A DNA stretch of 61,398 bases from Myxococcales bacterium. Lineage in GTDB: Bacteria > Myxococcota_A > Polyangia > Haliangiales > Haliangiaceae. A program made the translations under genes and the position numbers. The stretch's first letter is position 1. The number at the start of each line of letters is the position of its first letter. Below are positions 28,614-38,790 of the stretch, one piece after another. The stretch lies in the NCBI GenBank assembly GCA_016794525.1, contig JAEUJY010000017.1, forward strand, positions 1-61,398. The letters run 5' to 3'. The notes under the pieces were generated by a model. It saw nothing but the letters and a program-made list of their open reading frames with translations. It had not been told where the DNA came from and made no database searches.

Positions 28614-28667
28614 GGGAGAGTTGTCCGGCCACCCTGACCAGACCGTGCCGGCCGAGCGCGGCCGCGT

Positions 28668-28738
28668 GACCGCGCCGCGCCGGACAACCTCGATGGCGCC
28701 GATCCGCAGGCCGAGCCGCGTCGGACACGCCGGCGTTA
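28668..28738 (-). pseudogene. argJ fragment
   Basis: This stretch matches the argJ coding region around 30504-30580 in the same orientation. Translated on the minus strand it gives TRLGLRIGAIEVVRRGAV against TRLGLRIGPVEVVKRGAV of the intact gene, with a few bases missing before it. It covers only about 25 codons and cannot function. The flanking 28614-28667 and 28739-28797 match nothing I recognise. Confidence 0.7.
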
Positions 28739-28797
28739 TGGCCCTGATCAGAGCAAGGCTGTCACTGAGTTCGAGGCCCATCCGACTTGGCGCATGA

Positions 28798-29003
28798 ACG
28801 TCGATGATGCGGTTGTGGTCCGTGCCGCCGGCGACCGGCACGCGGCCGTCGGCGAGCGGCGTCACCGACGCGCCACGCAAGACCTGCGGAACCGCGGCGA
28901 GACGATGCCGGCTGTGGTCCATCGTGGCGGCGGCGCTCCAGAGCGTGGTGCGTCCGGTCGCGTCGACGGCGAGGATGCGGCCGTCCGGTAGCGCCGCGAA
29001 CAA
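28798..29003 (-). pseudogene. Internally deleted kelch-gene fragment
   Basis: Two pieces of the kelch paralogue are joined here in the same orientation: one corresponds to about 25150-25200, the other to about 25343-25500. The join lies in CGGCCGTCGGCGAG, a sequence present at both source sites, as expected for slippage or recombination between blades. Translation gives FAALPDGRILAVDATGRTTL and further on GGTDHNRIIDV. It resembles the 24244-26832 gene more than the 21922-24147 gene. The right end is fused to the lipoprotein-tail repeat. Confidence 0.8.
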
Positions 29004-29065
29004 GCGCCGACGCCGACCCGACGCTGCCCGAGAACCACGCCTGCATCGACGTCGCGCGGCTGTGA
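29004..29065. repeat. Right copy of 62-bp direct repeat (lipoprotein 3' end)
   Basis: 61 of 62 bases match 7239-7300, including the in-frame TGA, in the same orientation. On its left it is fused to the kelch fragment; on its right the sequence continues into the 3' end of the Sel1 lipoprotein gene. It marks the right boundary of the putative island. Confidence 0.8.
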
Positions 29066-29079
29066 CCGGCGGCGACCGA

Positions 29080-30351
29080 TCAGAGCTCCTGCAGGACGTG
29101 CCGGACACAGCGCGCGAACGACACCGGCATCTTGGGGAGGCCCCAGAAGACCGCCCGCACCACGCCGTCGCCGTCGACGATCGCGTTGGTGTGTGCGATC
29201 CGATGGCCCGAAACATCGTGCCTCCCCGTGACGACCGGCTCGTCGGCCAGGGCCGCGTCGATGACGACACGCACCGCGCGCGTCAGCGCGCCGCGCGGGG
29301 CCTCGTCATCGGGTGCGGTGGCGACGAAGACCGGGACGTCGACGTGGCGGGCGACCTCGTCATACGCGGCCGGCGGCACCGCGTCGTGGTCCACGAGCAC
29401 CAGGATCCGCGCGGCGGGCGCGGTCCACGGCTGGTGCGCGGCGTCGACGCCGCGTAGCCGCGAGAGCGCGCGCCGGTGGTCGGGCGCGATCACGTAGGTC
29501 AGAAACCCGACGCACCCGTTCGCGAGGTCGCGGGGGCGCTGCGCGTACTCGCACGCCGTGGACGCGCCGAGCCGGCAGGCACGCTCGAGGCGCTCGGCCA
29601 CGCGCGGATCGGGTGGCTCCTGCTCGAGCCCCCGCAGCCCGAGCCGCTCGCACGCCTCTGCGAGCTGGTTGTCGCAGGCGATCGTCAGCGCGGCCTCGTC
29701 GTCGACGACGATACACGCCGCGAAGTCACCGGCGTCGCAGAGCTCGCGCGGCGGGATCGGCGTCTCGATCGCCGCGCAGGCGTCGGCGTCGCCACCGCGA
29801 CACGCGGCGCCGAGACGCTCGCGGGCGACCTCGTCGCCGGGGGCGCCGCCGTCGAGTCCGCTCGCGGCGATCGCCAGGCAGCCCTCGAGCAGGCCGGCGC
29901 GGCAGGCCGCCTCCTCGTAGTCGCGGCGCTGCGCGTCCAGCGTGCCGCTCTGGCTCCACGCCCACAGCGTCGTGATGGCGAGGCACGCGGCGTGGTCGCC
30001 GCGATCGCACGCTGCCTGCGCGTGAGGTTCGTCGAACGGGATCATGCCGCCGCACGCGAGCCAGTCGCCGCGCTGGCACGCCGTCGTGAGCAACGGCAGG
30101 ACGAACGGCTCGACGGGCGTGCCGCGGCCCTGCGCGCGGGCGAAGGCCAGGCGTCGGCAGGCCGCCGCGACCCCGCGACCCTCGGCGCAGCTGCGCGCGA
30201 GGAGCGCCGCCGCCTTCCGGAAGTCGCGCGGGACGCCGTCGCCGCGCTCGTAGCGATCGGCGAGCGCCAGATCGGCGCGGCCGGCGCCGCCGCGGGCGCA
30301 GGCGCACAACGCCGCCGCGAGCAGCGCCACGCCGCGGCCCGCCACCCTCAC
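29080..30351 (-). CDS. Sel1-like repeat lipoprotein
   Basis: 423 residues with a GTG start at 30351 that overlaps the argJ stop (GTGA). The N-terminus is a lipoprotein signal (GVALLAAALCAC). Residues ~25-265 contain Sel1-like helical repeats with the recurring pattern CxxGDxxAC (for example ACQRGDWLACGG, ACDRGDHAACLAI, ACRGGDADACAAI), which mediate protein-protein contacts. The C-terminal ~150 residues form a separate domain with ILVLVDHDAVPPAAYDEVAR and VVTGRHDVSGHRIAHTNAIV, of unknown family. The coupling to argJ is odd, since no biosynthetic link is obvious. It would have been the convergent neighbour of the Gly-rich lipoprotein gene before the island. Confidence 0.8.
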   Translation of the reverse strand: MRVAGRGVALLAAALCACARGGAGRADLALADRYERGDGVPRDFRKAAALLARSCAEGRGVAAACRRLAFARAQGRGTPVEPFVLPLLTTACQRGDWLACGGMIPFDEPHAQAACDRGDHAACLAITTLWAWSQSGTLDAQRRDYEEAACRAGLLEGCLAIAASGLDGGAPGDEVARERLGAACRGGDADACAAIETPIPPRELCDAGDFAACIVVDDEAALTIACDNQLAEACERLGLRGLEQEPPDPRVAERLERACRLGASTACEYAQRPRDLANGCVGFLTYVIAPDHRRALSRLRGVDAAHQPWTAPAARILVLVDHDAVPPAAYDEVARHVDVPVFVATAPDDEAPRGALTRAVRVVIDAALADEPVVTGRHDVSGHRIAHTNAIVDGDGVVRAVFWGLPKMPVSFARCVRHVLQEL

Positions 30352-31526
30352 GAGCGGTAGTCGGCGTTGATCGACACGTACTCGTGCGACAGGTCGCAGG
30401 CGAGGACGCGGGCGCGGGCCTTGCCGCCGCCGAGGTCGGCGGTGATCGTGTAGGCGGGCGTCTGCATCACCGCGGCGGCCTGCGCCTCGTCGTAGCCGGG
30501 GGCGACGGCGCCGCGCTTGACGACCTCGACCGGGCCGATCCGCAGGCCGAGCCGCGTCGGATCGATCGGCACGCCGGCGTTGCCGATCGCGCACAGCACG
30601 CGGCCCCAGTTGGGATCGCCGCCGGCGATCGCGGTCTTGACCAGCGGCGAGGTGGCGATGCGCCGCGCGACGGCGGCGGCGGCGCGCTCGCTGGCGGCGC
30701 CGCGCACGTCGATCGTGACGACGTGGTGGACGCCCTCGCCGTCCTTGATGAGCTGCGTCGCCAGATCGGCGAGCAGCTCGGTCAGCGCGGCGGTGAAGCC
30801 GGCGACCGCGCGGCCGGCGAGCGCCGGGCCGGCGGCGCCCGAGGCCAGCACCGCCAGCGTGTCGTTGGTCGAGGTGTCGCCGTCGACGATCAGGCTGTTG
30901 TAGGTGGGCTCGACCGCGGCGCGGGTCGCGCGGGCCAGGAGCGCGGGCGCGATCGCGGCGTCGGTGCACACGAACGACAAGGTCGTCGCCATGTTGGGCG
31001 CGATCATGCCGGCGCCCTTGGTGCAGCCGACCAGCGTGACGCGCGCGCGGCCCAGCCTGACGGTGCGGGTCGCGACCTTGGGCCCGCGATCGGTCGTGAG
31101 GATCGCGTCGGCGAAGTCGGCGAAGCCGTCGGGGGACAGCGCGGCGCCGGCGGCGGCGATGCCGGCGGCCACGCGATCGATCGGCAGCGGCTGGCCGATC
31201 ACGCCGGTCGAGGCCACCAGCTGCTCGCCGGGCTTGCCGCCGATCGCGGCGGCGGCGGCGGCGGCCATGGTCCGCGCGTCGGCGGCGCCGGCGGGGCCGG
31301 TGCACGCGTTGGCGTTGCCGCTGTTGACGACGACGCCGCGCAGCCGGCCGCGCGTCGCCTTCAGGTGCGCCGCCGACAAGAGCACCGGCGCCGCCTTCAC
31401 GCGGTTGCCCGTGAAGACGGCGGCGGCAGCGACCGGCGCGTCGGCGGCGATCAGCCCGACGTCCTTGCCGCCCTTCTTCTTGATGCCGGCGGCGACGCCA
31501 GCGAAGCGGAACCCGGCGACCCGCAT
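30348..31526 (-). CDS. argJ: Bifunctional ornithine acetyltransferase / N-acetylglutamate synthase
   Basis: 392 residues. Transfers the acetyl group from N-acetylornithine to glutamate in arginine biosynthesis; some members also use acetyl-CoA. The precursor cleaves itself before the catalytic Thr in KGAGMIAPNMATTLSF (near residue 179), giving alpha and beta subunits. Other hallmarks: VVVNSGNANACTG, ASTGVIGQPLP, SLIVDGDTSTNDT and AGGDPNWGRVL. The ATG at 31526 overlaps the upstream stop (TGATG) and the end overlaps the Sel1 lipoprotein start (GTGA). A fragment of this gene is found at 28668-28738. No other arg genes are in the window. Confidence 0.95.
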   Translation of the reverse strand: MRVAGFRFAGVAAGIKKKGGKDVGLIAADAPVAAAAVFTGNRVKAAPVLLSAAHLKATRGRLRGVVVNSGNANACTGPAGAADARTMAAAAAAAIGGKPGEQLVASTGVIGQPLPIDRVAAGIAAAGAALSPDGFADFADAILTTDRGPKVATRTVRLGRARVTLVGCTKGAGMIAPNMATTLSFVCTDAAIAPALLARATRAAVEPTYNSLIVDGDTSTNDTLAVLASGAAGPALAGRAVAGFTAALTELLADLATQLIKDGEGVHHVVTIDVRGAASERAAAAVARRIATSPLVKTAIAGGDPNWGRVLCAIGNAGVPIDPTRLGLRIGPVEVVKRGAVAPGYDEAQAAAVMQTPAYTITADLGGGKARARVLACDLSHEYVSINADYRS

Positions 31527-31972
31527 CACGCGGTGCCCTGGGCCATGGCCGCGCAGCGCTCGGCCTCGGTGGCCTCCCACACCGGCCCGGCCGCCGCCCG
31601 CGCCCGCGCCTCGGCGGCGTCGTGCGCCCAGTCCTGGGTGGCGGTCGCCGGCGTCCACGCCGCGGCCCGCGCGGCCAGCATCGCCGCCTCGGCCGCGTGG
31701 ACCGCGCGCTTGAGCGCGACCAGGTCCTTGGTCACGCCGGACGACTCGTCCCACGACAGCCACGCCTTCTCGATCAGCGGCGCCGCGGTCGCCGAGGCCT
31801 GCGCGGCGCGCGCGACGTCGCCGTCGACCAGCCACTGCTGCGCCGCCGCCAGCGCGGCGTCGGTGGGCGCCACCAGCGTCGGCAGCGCCGTCGCTCGCAG
31901 CGTCAGGATCGGTCGCGCCTTCACCGCCGCCGCCACCGCCCGCTCGACCAGGGCCCGCTTGGGATCGCTCAT
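31526..31972 (-). CDS. Small Ala-rich helical protein of unknown function
   Basis: 148 residues, starting MSDPKRALVERAVAAAVKAR, largely alpha-helical and Ala-rich, with no signal or membrane segment. It overlaps the argJ start by one base (TGATG), so the two are probably expressed together. No family recognised. The 105 bp upstream, to the secA stop, hold no obvious terminator or promoter. Confidence 0.65.
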   Translation of the reverse strand: MSDPKRALVERAVAAAVKARPILTLRATALPTLVAPTDAALAAAQQWLVDGDVARAAQASATAAPLIEKAWLSWDESSGVTKDLVALKRAVHAAEAAMLAARAAAWTPATATQDWAHDAAEARARAAAGPVWEATEAERCAAMAQGTA

Positions 31973-32077
31973 GGCCGGCAGTCTCGCACAGCCGCCGGCG
32001 ATCGTGTCACCGGCCGGCGCCCACCGCGCGAGGGCCCGTGCCGCGCCGACCCAGCGGATAGCCTCGCTGGCGCTCGG

Positions 32078-35257
<3,180 letters not shown>

Positions 35258-35419
35258 GGTGCTTCCGATCGTGTGCGGCCCGGCGACTGACCCGGGCCAA
35301 GGCGGCGTGTCTTAGCACAGCCAAACACGCGGAAGCTAACCATCCCCGCCGCCACGTCAATCGGCCAAGGCCAAGAAGTTCGCGGACCTAGCCCGTCGGG
35401 CAGGTGTCGAGATCACGTT

Positions 35420-35860
35420 TCAGGCGAGGCGGAACGAGCGCACGAACGCGATCGAGTCGCCCCGCAGGTCGAAGCGGGTGAGCGCGGTGCCGATGACCAT
35501 GCCGACGCCATCGCTGAGCTGGCCGGGCAGCTCGGTCCAGGTGCGCAGCGGATCGAGCCAGCGGATGTCCTTCTGGCCGGCGAAGCTGTAGGGCAGGCCG
35601 TCGTCGCCCTTGAACTCGAACTGGTAGCGGATGATCCGGCGCAGCCACGGCCGCAGCTCCATCGTGCCGGTCAGCGGCCGGCCCCGGGCCAGGCCGTCGG
35701 CGTCGACGGTGCCCTCGATCGCGGCGAGCCGCGACCTGCGGAAGTCGAGCAGCGAGCCGGCGCGGGCGGTGACCGTGAACTCGAAGCGACCGCCGCCGCG
35801 CTCGCCGTCGGTGCGCGCCCAGGTGCCGCGCATGGTCTCTCGGAAGCCGAACCCAGCCAT
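35420..35860 (-). CDS. Conserved small protein of unknown function
   Basis: 146 residues. Starts MAGFGFRETMRGTWARTDGE and runs through IEGTVDADGLARGRPLTGTM, ELRPWLRRIIRYQFEFKGDD and GLPYSFAGQKDIRWLDPLRT. The alternating pattern suggests a lipocalin-like beta sandwich. I recall similar domains accompanying sterol or GMC-type oxidoreductases, but no such gene is nearby, so the role is open. The ATG at 35860 directly precedes the family-like segment. It is divergent from the SGNH hydrolase gene, with 105 bp between starts. Confidence 0.65.
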   Translation of the reverse strand: MAGFGFRETMRGTWARTDGERGGGRFEFTVTARAGSLLDFRRSRLAAIEGTVDADGLARGRPLTGTMELRPWLRRIIRYQFEFKGDDGLPYSFAGQKDIRWLDPLRTWTELPGQLSDGVGMVIGTALTRFDLRGDSIAFVRSFRLA

Positions 35861-35929
35861 GGGCGCAATGTACCGCAATCCGCGCGAGCGGCTCCGCGCC
35901 GATTTCCCGTCGGTCGCCGCACTTGGGAA

Positions 35930-35958
35930 TTGACGGCGGCCGTCGCGCGCTTTAGTAC
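35930..35958 (+). promoter_or_regulatory. Candidate promoter of the O-acetylation operon
   Basis: TTGACG (35930-35935; five of six bases of the -35 consensus) and TAGTAC (35953-35958) are separated by 17 nt. The -10 ends seven bases before the ATG at 35966, which implies a leaderless mRNA and argues against the in-frame TTG at 35930, which would lie inside the -35. Confidence 0.45.
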
Positions 35959-35965
35959 GCCCCCC

Positions 35966-37387
35966 ATGGCGCACGCCGCGCGTCAACCTTGGACCGTGGC
36001 CCCGACGCTGGGGGTGTTCGTTGCCGCGCTGGCTGGCGCGGTGTTCCTCGCCGACGGCAACCTGCGCGCGCTGCGCGGGCTGCCGACCCGACGTCCGCCG
36101 GCGCCGCCGGCCGCGCCTGCCACCCCGGCCGCCCCCCAGGCGATCGAGGGCGCGCCCGGCGAGGTCGCGCCGCCGCTGCCGCCCAAGCCCGACCTCGCGC
36201 CCGAGCGCGTCGCCGGCGGCCACGCGCCGTCGGTCCCGGGCAAGACCGTCGAGGACACCTGCCTCGCGCCGGCCGGCGCGACCACCGGCTGCACCCGCTG
36301 GGCGCTCGACGACTTCTACGCCGCGCTGGCCGCCACCGAGCAAGGCACCGCGCGGCGGCCGACCCGGCTGTCGTGGTACGGCGACTCGGTGTCGGCCACC
36401 GACGCGCTGCCCGGCCGCATCCGCGCCCGGCTGCAGGACGTCTTCGGCGACGGCGGCCCCGGCTTCGTCCACGCCGTCGCGCCGCACCGCTTCAACCACA
36501 GCCTGGCGGTCGCGCGCACCGCGTCGGGCTCGTGGCGCTCGTTCGGCGTGTCGCTGGCCAACGTCGGCGATCACCTCTACGGCCTGGGCAACGCCACCGC
36601 CGAGGGCCAGGGCACGATCAAGCTGTCGGCCAAGACCCCGAGCGGCAAGCTGACCTCGGTCGACGTCTACTACCTGGCCCAGCCCAGCGGCGGCACCGCC
36701 GAGCTCGACGTCGACGGCGAGGTCAAGGCGACGATCGACACCAGCGCCGAGAAGAAGACCGCGCGCTTCGAGTCGGTGCGGGTACCCGACGGCGACCACC
36801 AGGTCCAGCTGAAGGCTACCGGCAAGGTCCGGCTGTTCGGGTTCGCGCTCGAGCGCGACGCCGGCGTCGTCGTCGACAACATGGCGCTGGTGTCGGCCAC
36901 CGCCAAGAACATGCTGCTCAACCAGGCCGACCACTGGAAGGCGCAGCTGGCCCACCGCGAGACCGACCTGGTGCTGATCATGATCGGCACCAACGAGGCG
37001 CAGTGGCTGTCGGGCAGCGAGCGGTCGATGGCCGAGTACGAGGAGATCTGGCGGAAGCTGCTGACGCCGGTGCGGGCGGCGCGGCCCACCGGCGCGTGCC
37101 TGGTGGTGTCGCCGCTCGATCAGGCCGAGGCCGACGGCGACGACCTGCGGGCGCGGCGCGGCATGCCGGCGATGGTCGCGACCCAGCGCAAGGTGGCGTT
37201 CGAGCTCGGCTGCGGGTTCTGGGACACGTTCACCTGGATGGGCGGCTCGGGCGCGTCGATCAAGTGGCGCAAGCGCGGCCTGGTCGGGACCGACTTCGCC
37301 CACCTGTCGGGCCGCGGCACGGCGATGGTCGCCGACGGACTGGCGGACGCGCTGGTCGCGGGCTACAAGGCCTACAAGGGCCGGTGA
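35966..37387 (+). CDS. Membrane-anchored SGNH hydrolase-type esterase
   Basis: 473 residues. An N-terminal anchor (LGVFVAALAGAVFLADG) is followed by a Pro/Ala linker to about residue 95. The SGNH domain has block I SWYGDSVSATDA (Ser near 141), block III LVLIMIGTNEAQW (near 338) and block V VGTDFAHLSGRG (Asp and His near 440). The insert at ~190-300 is a beta-rich module typical of AlgX/AlgJ- and PatB-like O-acetyltransferases and esterases. Together with the MBOAT gene two positions downstream, it probably transfers or removes acetyl groups on a surface polysaccharide or peptidoglycan. Its stop overlaps the next start (GTGA). Confidence 0.85.
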   Translation: MAHAARQPWTVAPTLGVFVAALAGAVFLADGNLRALRGLPTRRPPAPPAAPATPAAPQAIEGAPGEVAPPLPPKPDLAPERVAGGHAPSVPGKTVEDTCLAPAGATTGCTRWALDDFYAALAATEQGTARRPTRLSWYGDSVSATDALPGRIRARLQDVFGDGGPGFVHAVAPHRFNHSLAVARTASGSWRSFGVSLANVGDHLYGLGNATAEGQGTIKLSAKTPSGKLTSVDVYYLAQPSGGTAELDVDGEVKATIDTSAEKKTARFESVRVPDGDHQVQLKATGKVRLFGFALERDAGVVVDNMALVSATAKNMLLNQADHWKAQLAHRETDLVLIMIGTNEAQWLSGSERSMAEYEEIWRKLLTPVRAARPTGACLVVSPLDQAEADGDDLRARRGMPAMVATQRKVAFELGCGFWDTFTWMGGSGASIKWRKRGLVGTDFAHLSGRGTAMVADGLADALVAGYKAYKGR

Positions 37388-38787
37388 TCGCTCCGCGCTT
37401 CATAGCCGCGCTGTTCGCGCTCGGCGCCTGCAGCAGCACGTCGTCCGACGCGATGCCGCGCAGCCCGTCGACCGCCGAGGCCGCGCCGCCCGCGGCGCTG
37501 ACCGACGCCGGCGTCGACGACGCGCCGCCCGACGCCGCGGCGACGCTGCCGGTCCTGACCGCGCCGGCCGGGGCGCTCGACGCCTTCCACGCCGCGCTCG
37601 ACCGCGCCGCCGCCAAGGATCCCGGCGGCCGCGCGCTGGTGCTGGTGTTCGGCGACTCGCACACCGCCGGCGATCAGCTGACCGGCACGCTGCGGCGCGA
37701 GCTGGGCAAGCACTTCGGCCAGGGCGGGCGCGGGTTCGTGCTGCCGGGCAAGCCGGCGATCCGCCACTACTACCTGCGCGACGTGGCCTACGGCTCGAGC
37801 GGCAAGTGGCAGGCCGAGCTGGGCGGCAAGCGCGACAACCTCGAGCCGTTCGGGCTGGCCGGCGTGCGCAGCCACACCGCCGACAAGAAGGCCACGGCGT
37901 GGGTCGCGACCTGCGCCAGCTGCCCGGTCGACAAGGTCGCGCGCTTCGACATCTTCCACCTGCGGACCAAGGCCTCGGGCGCGTTCAGCTACCAGGTCGA
38001 CGACGGCGCGTGGATCAAGGTCGCGACCAAGCTGCCGGCCAGCGCGGCCGAGGCCCAGCTGCCGGCGGTGACCTCGGTCGAGGTCCCCGACGGCCGCCAC
38101 AAGCTGTCGCTCAAGCCGGCCGGCGGCGGGACGATCGAGCTGTTCGGCGTCGCGCTCGAGCGCACGACGCCCGGCGTCGTGGTCGACGCGCTCGGCGTGG
38201 TCGGCCGCCGGCTGACCCACCTGCGGTCGTGGGACTGGTCGGTCATCGGGCCCCAGGTCTCGGCGCGCGCGCCGGCCTTGGTGATCCTGCAGTACGGCAC
38301 CAACGAGGCCGACGACCCGAAGCTCGATCTGGGGGCGCTGGCCAGCGCCTACGACGAGGTCATCGCCGACGTCCGGGCCGCCGCGCCCGGCGCCTCGATC
38401 TTGATCCTGGGGCCGCCCGACATGGGCGTGCGCGACGCCGGGGCCGCGTGCGACAAGCTGCGGCCGCCGCCCGACGCCGACGCCGGCGTGCCGTACGAGT
38501 GCCAGTGGCACACCCCCGGGGTGCTGCCGCTGGTGATCGACGTGCAGCGCCAGGCCGCCGCGCGCAACCAGGTCGCGTTCTTCGACACGTTCGCCGCCAT
38601 GGGAGGCGGCAACCTGATGGACACGTTCTTCCACGCCGATCCGCCGCTGGCGTACTCCGACCACATCCACTTCACGCAGCCGGGCTACGAGCAGTGGGGG
38701 CGCGCGCTCGGCGCGGCGCTGCTCGACGATCACGCCCGCTGGACCCAGACCGATCCGACCGCGCGCTCCTCCGGCCACCAGCCGTAG
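37384..38787 (+). CDS. SGNH hydrolase-type lipoprotein, paralogue of the preceding gene
   Basis: 467 residues with a GTG start overlapping the preceding stop (GTGA). Lipoprotein signal with lipobox LGAC followed by SSTSSD. The catalytic blocks are VLVFGDSHTAGDQL (Ser near 94), LVILQYGTNEADD (near 305) and YSDHIHFTQPGYEQW (Asp/His near 425-430). The beta-rich insert matches that of the upstream gene (for example VEVPDGRHKLSLKPAGGG against VRVPDGDHQVQLKATG), so the two arose by tandem duplication. One is anchored in the inner membrane, the other by lipid, perhaps to act on either side of the periplasm. Three bases separate it from the MBOAT gene. Confidence 0.85.
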   Translation: MIAPRFIAALFALGACSSTSSDAMPRSPSTAEAAPPAALTDAGVDDAPPDAAATLPVLTAPAGALDAFHAALDRAAAKDPGGRALVLVFGDSHTAGDQLTGTLRRELGKHFGQGGRGFVLPGKPAIRHYYLRDVAYGSSGKWQAELGGKRDNLEPFGLAGVRSHTADKKATAWVATCASCPVDKVARFDIFHLRTKASGAFSYQVDDGAWIKVATKLPASAAEAQLPAVTSVEVPDGRHKLSLKPAGGGTIELFGVALERTTPGVVVDALGVVGRRLTHLRSWDWSVIGPQVSARAPALVILQYGTNEADDPKLDLGALASAYDEVIADVRAAAPGASILILGPPDMGVRDAGAACDKLRPPPDADAGVPYECQWHTPGVLPLVIDVQRQAAARNQVAFFDTFAAMGGGNLMDTFFHADPPLAYSDHIHFTQPGYEQWGRALGAALLDDHARWTQTDPTARSSGHQP

Positions 38788-38790
38788 GCC

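Larger units (their letters stand above)
7301..29065. other. Putative genomic island bounded by 62-bp direct repeats
   Basis: The segment between the two copies of the lipoprotein-gene 3' end holds nine collinear minus-strand genes, its own promoter region and, at its right edge, fragments of kelch and argJ sequence. If it is removed with one repeat copy, the Gly-rich lipoprotein gene (+) would converge directly on the Sel1 lipoprotein gene (-), a normal layout for this genome. Part of the block (the PhoD-like gene and the 26.6-27.5 kb stretch) is visibly less GC-rich than the surroundings. No integrase, transposase or tRNA was found, so the mechanism (site-specific insertion or duplication-type recombination) is unknown. 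Confidence 0.55.

Noticed and set aside
7301-29065. Prophage or contractile injection system
   Set aside because: The large unknown proteins and the operon size suggested it, but no sheath, tube, baseplate, spike, AAA ATPase, terminase or portal signature was recognised.
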